The translations under genes were made by a program, and so were the position numbers. This document shows, one piece after another, positions 21,279-32,172 of a stretch of DNA of 64,000 bases; position 1 is the stretch's first letter; every line of letters begins with the position of its first letter. Below the pieces are notes generated by a model, which was not told the DNA's origin, made no database searches, and saw only the letters and a list, made by a program, of their open reading frames with translations. This DNA comes from Porphyra umbilicalis (Eukaryota > Rhodophyta > Bangiophyceae > Bangiales > Bangiaceae). The DNA is taken from assembly GCA_002049455.2 (NCBI GenBank), contig KV918765.1, positions 618,092-682,091 on the forward strand, written 5' to 3'.

Positions 21279-21376
21279 TACTGCGCGCACGTGCCTGGAA
21301 TCTGGGTACTGTTCGGGTACCAGAGGTAGTTGACGGTTGGCACAATAGACTTCTGCAGTATATTTATATTAGAAAT

Positions 21377-21700
21377 CTAAAAACTAAGTTCTGTATATTT
21401 TGATCTAATGTCATATACGTCGGCCTTTTCATAAGCTGTGCGTGAGCAAACAAGCGCTCGAACGTCCAAGTCGCGCATATCTTCCTTGTCCACATTCGGG
21501 TCAGCGTATGTCAGAAAGTACTGGACAACATTCACCTCAAGAGTACCTTCGAATTGGCGAATTCACCGGGTAGCGTACATCCTTGTGGGCTGCAAACGTC
21601 AAGCGTTCGGGGATACACCCGCAAAAATTACGCGCGAATACGATTGAGGAAAAGTAAGTTTGAAGATCCATGGTCTGAACGCATCACCCTCATTCTCAGG
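21377..21700 (-). pseudogene. Coding remnant 2, unidentified family
   Basis: The minus strand reads DAFRPWIFKLTFPQSYSRVI, then QFEGTLEVNVVQYFLTYADP and NVDKEDMRDLDVRALVCSRT, then AYEKADVYDIRSKYTELSF and a stop at 21377. The frame is interrupted by in-frame stops, so it is a fossil. It is AT-richer than its neighbours. It aligns with remnant 1 at 20310-20550 near the shared gtactcttga. No family is recognised. Confidence 0.4.
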
Positions 21701-21889
21701 CAGCTGACCCGGATGCCCTGCGAAACGCGACGTACGGCTTCCTTCTGATCGCGTCTGATATGCTACATACGAGAAGAACTAGATACACTGTTGGACGCAT
21801 GTTGCGCATCGAACCTTACCCAGACGACGCGCAGCAGTCATCAATACACTAAGCACCGCCCGAAAAGGTGTGCACACGGGGCAAATCGC

Positions 21890-21984
21890 AAGTACTCCCG
21901 CGCGTGCACTAGAAAAAACAATGTTGTCTGTGTGAGCCCAAGCGCATGTCGGTAAGTACCCCAGAATAAAGTCCACAGAATTAT
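21890..21984 (+). repeat. Dispersed repeat pair, copy B
   Basis: Diverged partner of 18850-18941: aagtactcccgcgcgtgcac, tagaaaaaa, and at the end ataaagtccacagaattat. The internal hairpin of copy A is lost here. Confidence 0.65.
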
Positions 21985-23105
21985 ACACTTGACTAGCCAC
22001 CACCGTTCGACAGAGGGGGATTCACGGTTTGCGGTTGCTGAAGGCCCGTTCCGCAGGTGTTTGTGACGACGTTTGTGACAAACGTTGTCGAACGCTGGTT
22101 GGCTGAAATGTGCCACGCGTCTCATCTGGCCAGGTCGATCCAAGGCATGCCTGGGTTGCGCCACTCGGCCAGAGCCATGTGACGACGCAGGTCTGCCAGC
22201 CTGCCTGGAGACTGGGACGCGCTGCTCAATGGAATGAGGCGGCAGCTCTCAATCGCACTTCTTTTTATGAACCCGTCAGGTCGTCGCCTGCTGCTAGTAG
22301 GTGAGCGCACCACGGTGCTTCAAACGAGCTGACGGTAGCACGGTGCACGCACGCAGCGTGCAGAGCGGCTGCGCTGAGCCTGTACAGATGGTCGCTTTGT
22401 ATCCGTGGGCTTCCGCAGCAAGGTTTTCCCCCCACTCTCTGCAGGTTTTTTTTTCACGCTCTGTGAGGGGCCCAGTGACTGAGGTCGTCTCGTCTCGAGT
22501 GGGAGCGTTCATAGAGGAATGCAGCCTCGCGGGCACGGACCGACCAGTCTCTGTTCTAGGTCACCCACTCACACATCCAGGGGGAGCTCTCGTGCATCCT
22601 GTTTAGTTGTCTGTTTGTATGCACACTCTGTAGGCGTTCCAGTGTTCAATTGTTCATGCGCTGGGCGGCCGCCGCCACCGCCACCGGCTCTCGATGACCC
22701 AGCGTCGCGAGCGGCGGCGCCCCCACCCCCCCCACCCACGCCAGCGACGGGGGTGGCGTCAGCGTTTCCGTCGGCGGTGCACCCTCCCTCCCCCCCACCC
22801 CCCACCCTGCGGCTGCGACGAGCGGTGGCGGTGCGCCAGACGCATCAATAAAAGGGGCAAACCAGAGTAGTCAAACCAATAATATCGAAAGAGCTACATG
22901 TGGGGCCGTCACAAACCCATATTCCAGCGGACGTCCCGGAATGACCGAACCGGTGTGACGCCGGGTTCTCAGCGTAACAAACCCGTGTCAAAAACCCAAC
23001 CCTGTGTCCCGGAACGGGCCTGAGCCGCAACTCAGCAACCGGCTCAGACACGAAGGAGAGGACTTACGCATTTGTTTTCCTACTTGTGGATATTGATCTT
23101 TTGCA
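21985..23105. other. Intergenic, no supportable gene
   Basis: Mixed composition; only short open frames without motifs. A Pro/Ala low-complexity patch is at 22660-22840. Confidence 0.5.
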
Positions 23106-23483
23106 ATGACAAAAAAAGTGCTTTGGAATGACAGGGAGTTCTGTGAGCGTGCTCGCGCCAACCAGGCTGTCTGCATTTCCATACGCCAGCGCACCTTTCT
23201 TGCCACTGCGCGCGCGCCCTTTTTACCAATAGCCAGCGCGCCCCATGAGGCGCACCTGCACGTCGCGCGACCCAGTGCGCCCCTTCTTCAGGGCGGACGG
23301 GCAGCCATCCCAGTGGCTGTTTTCGCTTTTCTCGTCGACACAACCGCACCATCCCTGCCGTGTCATCTCTCCCGCATTTTCCGCGTTCCCTTCCTCCCTC
23401 TGCACCCGACAGTCCTCTCTTTTCTTTTTATCATCCCCTCCCCCGCCCCACACTGCCCGCCACACGGGCATCTGGCTTCCGAG

Positions 23484-24322
23484 ATGGTGGCCCACCGGGG
23501 TTCCTCCACTCCCGCCACCAGCCAGCCTGCGGCTCGCCGCGGCGGCAGCCGCCGGGCCTCGCCCGCTGATGGCTGGGTCAAGCACTTTTCACCCAGGGAG
23601 AGCCTCGGCGTCATGACGGCCGCGTCGGCGCACAGGACCGAGTTCCGCGGGCGGCTCACAGGCGACAAGAACCGCCGTATGGAGGCCGTTCTGCTCAAGG
23701 CATTTGTGGAGGCCACCATCGCCGCGGACCAGGAGGCGGCCCGCACCAGGTCGATTGAAAACGTGGACAAGAAGATCAAAAACATGCGCGGCCGGTACAA
23801 CAAAACGTGCAACGACATCCAGGCGACGGGGATGAGCTCGTCCGAGCGGGACGACATCCTTCTCTGGTTTGGCGGCTGTGTGCTTTTCATTCAGTTTGGC
23901 ACGCACCGTCTTCAAGGGCTGTACAGTTTTCTCCCATACTTCGGAGCGTGACCCGGTTAAGTTTGGAGCCAGTCGCGTGGGAGCGGACAGCGCAGTGGGC
24001 GCCAACGAGGGAGTGGAGGACGCTGGGGTTGCGGCGCGGGGGGGGGCGGGGCAGGTGGGGCGGGGGGGGCGGGGGAGGGGAGCGGTGCGGGGGCGCCGAC
24101 TTGCTCGCCACGTCCGGCGCCCGACTATGAAGCGGGCTCTCAAGAGGGCTTCGAGGCGGGGGGAGGCTCGGGAACGGATGAAGGCTCCGCGGGGATGAGC
24201 ACCGACGATGGCTCTGACTCCGAGCTTGTGACATCTCCTGGGGACAGGGCAGCAGCAGCGATTGAGAAGACATCCCCGCCCCAGAAAGGTACGAAGAATT
24301 CATCGGCGAGTGCGGCGGTACG
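23484..24322 (+). CDS. Myb/SANT-like DNA-binding protein, probably transposon accessory
   Basis: ATG 23484 starts MVAHRGSSTPATSQPAARRG. A helical DNA-binding-like domain follows: SPADGWVKHFSPRESLGVMT, AHRTEFRGRLTGDKNRRMEA, VLLKAFVEATIAADQEAART, RSIENVDKKIKNMRGRYNKT, SSSERDDILLWF. This is the trihelix layout of Myb/SANT-like proteins encoded beside PIF/Harbinger-type transposases, though host copies exist. The later part needs other frames: DPVKFGASRVGADSAVGANE, then after the G runs at 24030-24080 an acidic tail (DYEAGSQEGFEAGGGSGTDE, STDDGSDSELVTSPGDRAAA). Protein-like sequence ends near 24322, exactly where the converging transposase locus ends. Family assignment is by pattern only. Confidence 0.5.
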
Positions 24323-24325
24323 CAC

Positions 24326-25716
24326 CTACTTTGAATTCCAGTGTGTGACGCAGAGCCCACCGACAACGCTCTCACCGACCTGGTACAAGAGTGCATCAAA
24401 CCACGACCTGCCATAGTAAGACGGCACCGCATAGAGCTGCTGGTCCCGCACAGACCCACAGTCAAAGCGCGCGGCGATCCGCACAAAGCTCAGCGTCGGC
24501 ACCGACGCCGAGCCCGGCAGGCCCAGCACCTTGTCAGCTGCCGCCAGGCCGGGGGTCTTGGCCAGCTCTTTTACTCTAACTCGGGTAAGGTGATCGACCC
24601 TGGCCGATGCAACGGGTCCAGTAGCCGTAGCTGCCACAGGGGGGGGGGGACGCGCCTGCCAGGAGCTACGACTGCGTCCGTCAAGCGGGCGGGGGGGACG
24701 GGCAACGGCCTGTCCGGCACCGCAGCACCAGTGGCGGCCATGTTGGCGACGGCAGCGGGGGGCTGCCCACCCCGGGCGGCGGCGCCCGCAGTGGAATCTT
24801 GGGCCGAGAGAGTTGGTTGGAGCCCTCCGTGCGGGTCCGCAGTTGCGAGGGGGCGTGCTGCGAGTAGCTCCCTTGAACCCTGAGCGTGGCGCACCACTTT
24901 CTCGGTGAAGACGTCAGACCGCTTGTAGGTGCGGCCGTAAAACACCTTATCGGCCTCGTGGTACGTCTCGTTGCCAGACGTGTTGCCGTTGCGCAGGTTT
25001 CCGTGCATGCGCACGGCGCCGAGAATGTGCCGCAGGAGTTTGTGCACCTTGGTGCTAAAAATGTGCTCGAGGATTGGCGTCAGGTAGTCCGTCACGAACG
25101 TGGCCGCCTGCTTATCGATGGACTCAGCAACGTCAAGCGTCATTGTTGGGGGACAGCGCGCTCCCGACTTATCGCGGATGCGTGCGTGGAGCACAGTGTA
25201 CTCGGCAAAGAGCGCTGTCACGGTGTCTTGAATCGGCGTTTCGCCCCACTTTGCCTGGTACGCCGCCCAGTCATACTTAAACGTGCCATCCAGCTCCAGA
25301 TCCTCGTCTTCAGACGATTTGTGCTCAGCGCCCACAGCTGGGGCCCTCCTGTTCCTACCGGCCCCGCGCCGACGCTTGTTGTTCGCCTTTTTTGGTCTTC
25401 CAGCTGCCGTAACCGATGGCAATCTCGGCCTGGCCTGGACGCGGGCGGTCGCCGACTGCGTGCCTTCCGCACCTCCTGGGTCGGCAAAAGCAGCCGGTCT
25501 GGGTGCGACCAGCGGGCGGGACGACGCGCGGGCAAAGGCCCCAGATGCCACGTGGGGCAACAAGGACACAGCGCGGCGTTGCTGAGCTCCGGTGAAGGTC
25601 GCCTGCTTCTCTTTTGGAGAGATGAAGTATCTGCGGGGATGAAGAAAGCCGCAGGGTTGACAAGCGAGGGGCAAGTGCAACAAAAGGTGGATGACACACA
25701 TAGCGCTCGGCGGCAA
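24326..25716 (-). CDS. C-terminal part of the Plavaka/CACTA-like transposase locus
   Basis: The minus strand reads a basic/acidic linker (RPKKANNKRRRGAGRNRR, HKSSEDEDLELDGTFKYDWA) and then a conserved-looking block: IQDTVTALFAEYTVLHARIR, STKVHKLLRHILGAVRMHGN, LRNGNTSGNETYHEADKVFY, KRSDVFTEKVVRHAQGSREL. A last segment in a neighbouring frame (VDHLTRVRVKELAKTPGLAA, PSYYGRSWFDALLYQVGE, GLCVTHWNSK) ends at 24326. The NGNTSGNETYHE-type block resembles the C-terminal half of large DDE transposases of the CACTA/CMC group. Unspliced introns or indels must separate it from the catalytic part upstream (26151-27180). Confidence 0.45.
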
Positions 25717-26150
25717 CGTCAGTCAAGGCACGAGAATCGGCGCAGCGGCTATGCTTGCAGCTACCGCCCCCAAGAGTTAGACAATGGCACACAAGCGCGA
25801 TGCGCCAACTTACCCAGGGAAGACTGTATGCGCTGGGCTGCGGCGGCCTAAGTACTCAAGCCGCCGGCGAGTGGCTCGGACGATGGCCAGCACGGAGCCT
25901 CCTTCCGGAGTCGAGCCGTCACATTGTACGGAAATATCTTGGTGAGGCGACGTGACATCATTTGCGTGACGCCCAAGTCGAGCACCTGCGGTCAGGCATA
26001 AGAAAGGCGACCAAAGAGTAGAATAAGCCATCAGTAAGATTCTGAAGCAGACAGGTGTGTGCCACGCTATCCCTGAAGGGTATCACTGCCATCAGACTGC
26101 TACGAGAGAGCCGGATAACGTATATGCAACGCGTCATACCCGATCATCTT

Positions 26151-27180
26151 TTAGAGCAGGTGGGGTGCAGTACCCAAGCCGGCCATCGCCCCCAGGACAG
26201 GAATAGAGCTGTGGCCACTCTCCCGCTTCTCGAGGGCGAGCCGGCGGGAAGCCTGGCGCCCGTAGCGTCGGTATGCTGCGGCCTCCAGGTGCCTCTCCAG
26301 CCCACGTAGGACGTTGCGGTCCTCCGCCTCCATCGGTTGCACCGACACCATGTCCTCCCGCGTCGTGGTGCAAAGTGGGCACGGGTGCTTGGACGTTCCC
26401 GCCTTCAGACAGAGCACGGCACGCTCCTCCGGCTCGTCGCAGAGGTACAGAAGTAACCGAACGAATGCGCGCACAGTGCCCCCCCTCCCGTCGGGAACGC
26501 TCACCCCAAAGTTGCTCGCTGCAATGCTGGACCGGAAAGCCATGTACAGGACGCGTTGGAGCACAGCACTGCGCCGCAGTCGCCCACGCTCCTTGCTCCC
26601 TTCCTCCTGCAGTGTCTGCACAACGGGCACATATGCAACGGTAAACCAGTGCAGCGCACCGCTCAAGTTCACCAGGCGGAATCGGAGAGGGTATAGTTTG
26701 TGGGCTGCCAAAAGAGAGTACGTCTCGGCACATGAAGAAGGTAGGAGCGAAAGGACTGTTAGGGCTGGATTCGAACCGCGCGCATGACCACCAGACCTCG
26801 ACCGCACGTGCAGCCGTGTACAGTCACTCACCCCTCCGCCACGCACAGAATTCGGACTCACCTGCACTCCACGACATTTGGCTGCTATCCGAGAAGCCGT
26901 GCAGCCCAAGCACACAGTTCTTGGGACCGATCATCCCTGGGGGACTAATCTTCCGCTCACACTGGCGAAAGGCATCACCATCCATCGGACACTCTCGCCG
27001 GCGCGTAGGCGGCGCAGGTCCGTTGCGGCCGCTCCATAGGCGCACCTGCCTCTTGCCACGCATAAGAGCCAGCACGAGCTCGAGCACGGGGCGGAAGTAC
27101 GTCTTGTACCGCACGCCGACGTACCCGAACGCACCATCGTCATCGACGGCCGCGCGACCGCGTGGAGCAGCTGGCGCGGT
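26151..27180 (-). CDS. Plavaka/CACTA-like DDE transposase, central part with one intron
   Basis: Exon A (about 27180 to 26862) reads VDDDGAFGYVGVRYKTYFRP, VLELVLALMRGKRQVRLWSG, ISPPGMIGPKNCVLGLHGFS, DSSQMSWSA. Exon B (26704 to 26151) reads HKLYPLRFRLVNLSGALHWF, TVAYVPVVQTLQEE, RSAVLQRVLYMAFRSSIAAS, RAFVRLLLYLCDEPEERAVL and GTSKHPCPLCTTTRED. The order (YFR...SSDxTQ...AYP...N...AYLP...F..LCD-PE...CPxC) follows Plavaka-type transposases of the CACTA superfamily. An intron at 26705-26861, with gtgagt donor and a ttttggcag acceptor, restores the frame exactly. The exon B frame stops at 26151 after SIPVLGAMAGLGTAPHLL. In-frame stops lie upstream near 27190, so the locus is probably inactive. Confidence 0.5.
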
Positions 27181-29081
27181 AGCGGCATTTCAGGGGCTGT
27201 CGTTGTCTCCATCACGAGCGGTCGGACCGCCGACCGCACCAGCTGGGCCAGAGCCGTCCTCTCCGGAACCGCCACCGCTGTTCTCACTGGCCTCACTCCC
27301 ACCTACATCCCCACGATCGCCTCCCCGGCGGCAGACCCCCCCGCGGCTTCCATGTCCTCTCGCTGGGCCACCCAGAGCGCCCACAGCGCCCACAGGGATG
27401 CGCCCAGTTGCGGCGCCACGCGTTGCCAGTTGACAAGTAGGCCGTTACGGGCGGCGGCCCCACCGCCGCCGCCGTGGGCGTCATTGGGCCGCCTCCCGCC
27501 GATGCGTGCGCCTCGGCGGTGCCCATGGTAGCGACAGGTGGCGGGCACGGGGTGCACGCCACCCCGCACGTGCGGCTGCCGGCAGCGTCGCGGTTGTGAT
27601 GCGGTGGGGGGGCGGTGGAGGGGGGGGGGGGAGGGCGTGTCGGCACATGTGGTCGGTGGCGCGGAGGGGATTGTCCATCGCAGCCGCGCAGGGCGCGCGG
27701 CAGCTGCAGGCGGCAGCGACGTCGGTCGGTGGGCAAGGCGCTGCTCGGGTGGATCGAAGGAGGGGCAGCTGCACGACAGGCTCCAAAGCATAAACTGCCA
27801 TCGTTGATTTTGTGGGCCGCTCTGTGGTTGACGCACTTCCCTGCTGCCACAACGAGGTCAGCCCGCAAAACATGCGGACCGCCGACGGGAATGCTGTGTT
27901 GGCAGCCTCTTGATGCGTTCTTTCCAAAGGGAGTGGCTCTGTCCAAGGGGACGACGCCTACGTCCAGCAATGAGATGCCGGTGCGCTGCCGGGAGAACGA
28001 TTGGGCGTGCTTGCGCCCGGTTGCATACGACCTGCGCGAGGTGTGCACGATGTCGCCGTCGGTGTTGCGGTGGCGGTGCGGGCAGCCGCGGCGCCGCTGC
28101 GTGAGGGGCGCAGGGGGAGGGCGGTTGGACATGGGGGGGGGTACGCCTCGGGTGTTGGTGTTTTTTCCGGCGTTTGGCGGGAGCGGTGGCGGGGAGCGGC
28201 AACCGCCCTCGTAGGGGCGTTGGTAGGGGAGGCGGACAATGGGCAGTGGCGACCGCGGCGGCGGCCGGGATGGTGGTGGCTGACATCCTTTCGGTAGCGA
28301 CGCTGGCGCGCTGGCCGCGGCCGTAGGGGCGACGGCAGGGATAAGCGCAAGCGTCGACAAGGCAGTCGCCCACACTCAACAGGGGTATGACTCGCCGTGG
28401 CGGCGCGCGTAGAGCCCCGAGCGGGTGCCGCTGCGAGGCGTCCACCATCCACGTCTCGGGTCGAAGCGGTCGACGGACGAACGTCCTGTCATAAATATTG
28501 GTGAATAAAATATGGGGGTACTACTTAATATATCAAAGATGGCTATGACGCACATCTCGCCGAACATCACGTCTCTGTGACTATCGGTTGCATCACGGCA
28601 GGTGCACGTTTTTGGGGTCCGGTGCGCCTGCCAGTGCACAGTGCCAGTCGTGTCGTCTTGCTGCGCCGTCGCGCTGCCGTTGCTTGCCGCCGTTGCTTGC
28701 CCCCGCTACCCCCCCCCCGCCGTCCCCCTCGGCTGCTTTGTCTCAGTCGGCGGCGGTGGTCGTGTGTGCGACCCCGCCGCTTGCGCGCCACTTGCAGACG
28801 TTGGTGCTTGGGCATGCGCCCTTGCGGCCGGCTCCTTTCTCCATCCTGTCGGCTGCAACCTTTCCGCGGTCTGCGCCCTCTTTCGACGTCTGTTGGTGAC
28901 GTCGACCAGCCTGGTCTGGATTTTGGCTTGTTCCCTGCGGCTGCCTGTCGTCGGCACCCGTTGTTCAGTTCGCGCGGGGCCCTTTTGTTGTCGCCCCGTT
29001 TTCTGTCTTGCGCGTGCTCCCCCACGTGACCCCCGCCTGTACCCGCGGACGTTGCGCCCCCCCCCCCCCCCTGCTTCCACC
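27181..29081. other. Transposase 5' region and V-ATPase upstream region
   Basis: Positions 27181-27930 probably hold degraded 5' exons of the minus-strand transposase (for example ARNGLLVNWQRVAPQLGASL near 27430). From 28000 to 28500 nothing is recognisable. An AT-rich patch at 28490-28560 and a pyrimidine-rich stretch ending in a C run at 29057-29071 precede the V-ATPase ATG and should be its promoter and leader. Confidence 0.45.
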
Positions 29082-32000
29082 ATGGGTTCCCTTTTTCGCT
29101 CGACCGACATGGCGCGGTTGCGGCTATACTTTGACCGCGCCGCTGCCCACGCCACCATTGGCGGGCTGGGGCGGCTCGGCGTCGTCCAGTTCCGTGACCT
29201 CAACGCCGGCCAGTCGGGCTTTGCCCGCGCCTTTGCAGGCGACGTGGCGCGGTGCGAGGAGATGGCGCGGCGGCTGCGGTACTTGGTCGCCCAAGTCGAC
29301 GCGACACCGGGTCTGGCCGTCCCCGACAGCGACGACGGGCTGGACGAGGAGGGGGGGACTGGTGGGATGGCGACGGCGGGGGGGGCGGGTCGGGCGGTGG
29401 CGACGGCGCGCGGGGAGGGCTGTCCCTGAGCATGGACGACCTCAACACTCACCTGGTGTCACTAGAGCGCCAGCTGCAAGACGCGGCCGCCCACGAAGAG
29501 GCGCTCGCCACCCAAAAGGTGTCGCTCGTCGAGGCACGGTACGTGTTGGAGATGGGGTCATCCTTCTTCCGCGGCGCGCCGATGCTCGACGCCTTTGACG
29601 AGGAGGACGACGGGTGGGCGGGTGGTAGACGGGCGGCCTCCACCAGCCGCACCTCTGGCAACGGGGGATGGGCAGACGGCGGCGGCGTCGTCGGCGCGCG
29701 GCCGTTTCGGTCCTCTTCTGCCAGTCGTGGAGGGGACGACGTTGAGCTGTCGGCGCTCGAGGCTGGCGCGTTTGCCGAGCCGCCGGCGGGCGGCCTCGGC
29801 AGCCGCTCCTCCTCCACCCTGAGCGGCAGCGCCGGCTTGTCGAGCGGGCCGGCGGCGCCCGCGTCCCTGCTCTCCTTCTTTTCTGGCGTGCTACCCCGCG
29901 ACCGGCGGGCGCCGTTTGAGCGGGTGCTCTTTCGGGGCACCCGCGGCAACTGCCTGGCACGCTTTGCGGACGTGCCGTCCCCCATGGAGGACCCGTCAAC
30001 GGGGGCGGCCGTCGAAAAGGTCGTCTACATGGTCTTCTTCTCGGGCGCCGAGGTGCGGGCCAAGGCGTCCAAGATTATCGCCGCCTTTGGCGCCGCCGCC
30101 TACGCCTTCCCCGAGTCGGCCGACGAGCGGGTGGCCGCGTACACCGAGACGCGCGGGCGGCTGCGGGATTTGGAGCTGGTGTTGGCCACCGCCGCGGGCG
30201 CGCGGCGGGAGCTCCTCGCCGGCGTCGCGCCGCGCCTCGGCGCGTGGGCGGAGCGGGTGCGGCAGGAAAAGGCCACCTACCACACGCTCAACGCGCTCAA
30301 CTTTGACACCTCCTCCAAGCTCTTCATCGCCGACGTGTGGTGCCCGACCGACCGCGTGGAGGGCGTGCGGACGGCGCTGGCGGCGGCGCGCGCCGCGTCC
30401 GCCGCCCAAGCGCCGAGCGTTGTGGAGGTGCGCCCGTTTGGCGCCGCCACCCCGCCGACGCACTTTCGGCTCAACCGCTTCACGGCCGTCTTCCACCACC
30501 TGATTGAGGCGTACGCGGTGGCGGCGTACCACGAGGTCAACCCGGCGCCGTTTGCGGTGGTGCTCTTTCCCTTCCTCTTTGCGGTCATGTTTGGGGACGT
30601 GGGCCACGGGGCGGTTATGGCGCTCTTTGCGACCTTTATCATTTTGCGCGAGAAGCGGATGGTGCGGCGGCAGCTCAACGAGTTTATGCAAACCTGCTAC
30701 GACGGGCGCTACATGCTGCTGCTGATGGGGCTCTTCTCCATCTACACGGGGTTCATCTACAACGAGGCGTTTGCGGTGCCCCTCAACCTGTTTGGCAGTC
30801 GCTGGCAGTACACCAACGCGTCGGCCATGGCGTGCGGCCTTGACAATTGCGAGGTGCCGGGGGACGTGCGGCCGCCGCTCGCGCCGTACCCGCTCGGCTT
30901 TGACCCGGTGTGGAAGTCGTCCCAGTCCGGGCTGGTGTACTTCAACAGCTACAAGATGAAGTTGGCCATTGTGCTCGGCGTTTCCCAGATGATTCTCGGT
31001 ATCTGCCTCTCCTACGTCAACGGTCACTTCTTCCGCGACCGTGTGGACGTGCTGTTTGTGTTTGTGCCGCAGCTGCTCTTCATGTCCTCCCTGTTTGGCT
31101 ACCTCGTATTGCTCATCCTCATCAAGTGGGCGACCAACTGGGAGTCCCCGGCGTGCCTCGCCGACCCCCACTGCGTACCGCCCGACCTCAAAAACGTGCT
31201 CATCAACCTGTTTATGGCGCCGGGCAAGGTGTCGGCCACCGGCCAGCTGTACAAGGGCCAAGCTGCCGTCCAGACGGCGCTCCTCGCCGTCGCCGTCATC
31301 TCCGTGCCGTGGATGCTCTTGCCCAAGCCGCTGCTCATGCGGCGGGAGGCGGCGCGCAAGGCCGCCTACGCGCCGTTGGGCGACGAGGAGAGTGCCCTCG
31401 ACCGTGACGGCGGGGCGCAGCCGCCCGCCGCCAATGGCGGGTCGTCGGCCAATGGCGGGTCACCCGTGGGGGTGATGGCCAACGGCGCAGGCGCGGGCGC
31501 CAAGGCATCCCCGTCTGGCGGCGGCGGCGGCCTGCTGGACGATGGCGGCGGCGGGGCGGGCGGCCACGGCGCGGCCGTGTTTGACTTTTCCGAGGTGTTT
31601 GTCGGCCAAATGATTCACACGATCGAATTTGTCCTCGGCGCCGTGAGCAATACGGCCAGCTACCTGCGCCTATGGGCGCTGTCGCTGGCGCACGCGGAGC
31701 TCAGCGACGTCTTTCTTGAGAAGCTGATGTTTGGCTCCATGGCCAGCGGCAGCATCGTGCTCTGCATCATTGGCTTCTTCAGCTGGGTGGCACTGACGCT
31801 GGGGGTGCTCATGTTCATGGAATCCCTGTCCGCCTTCCTCCATGCGCTGCGGCTGATGTGGGTTGAGGTACGTGTCACGCGTGTCTCTGTTCTGGATACG
31901 GGAGCTTGTGTTCGCGCTGATGGAATGCCCCTGGCGCGGCCTCAGTGGGACCCGGCTTGCATATCAACTATGGTTCTTTCGCTCACCCCCGCTCTCTGGA

Positions 32001-32172
32001 TGTACGTGGTCGTCCTCTGCTCTCTGCACTGTCGGTGCCACCCCCCCTGTTTCCTCGTACACAGTTCATGTCCAAGTTCTACGCGCTCAACCACGGTGCA
32101 GACCCGGTCAAGTTCGAGCCCTTCTCGTTTGCCGCGCTGCGTGAAGCGGAAGCCGAAGCGGCCGCCGCATGA
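29082..32172 (+). CDS. V-type proton ATPase subunit a (Vo sector)
   Basis: This is the large membrane subunit that forms the proton half-channels of the vacuolar ATPase. ATG 29082 (context accATGG) gives MGSLFRSTDMARLRLYF and the N-terminal domain (LGRLGVVQFRDLNAGQSGFA). Core motifs: VMFGDVGHGAVMALF, FSIYTGFIYNEAFAVPLN, HTIEFVLGAVSNTASYLRLW and ALSLAHAELSDVF. The Arg in SYLRLWALSLAH is the one essential for proton transfer in the family. The gene has one intron, 31868-32064 (GAG/gtacgt...acag/TTC); exon 2 encodes FMSKFYALNHGADPVKFEPF and the end at 32172. A frame change near the G runs at 29351-29386 separates the first 90 residues from the rest. About 960 residues, longer than usual (800-860) because of Gly/Ala inserts, one of them in the loop after the TM domain near 31400-31570. 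Confidence 0.93.
31868..32064 (+). other. Intron of the V-ATPase subunit a gene (197 bp)
   Basis: The donor gtacgt follows GTT GAG and the acceptor tcgtacacag precedes TTC ATG. Removal joins MWVE to FMSKFYALNH in frame, as expected for the conserved C-terminus. A pyrimidine-rich tract lies before the acceptor. Reading through it gives only non-conserved sequence. Confidence 0.9.

Noticed and set aside
20757-21290. Conserved reading frame repeated at 20757, 50962 and 58268
   Set aside because: The peptide similarity comes from the DNA repeat itself. The frames are Arg-rich, of different lengths, and show no motif.
24195-24416. Independent plus-strand gene starting MSTDDGSDSELV
   Set aside because: It reads as the continuation of the acidic tail of the Myb/SANT-like protein, and past 24326 it is antisense to the transposase end.
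26750-26830. A complete tRNA gene on the minus strand (ggttcgaatcc)
   Set aside because: The putative T-stem has mismatches, no acceptor stem pairs, and the sequence lies inside a well-supported transposase intron.
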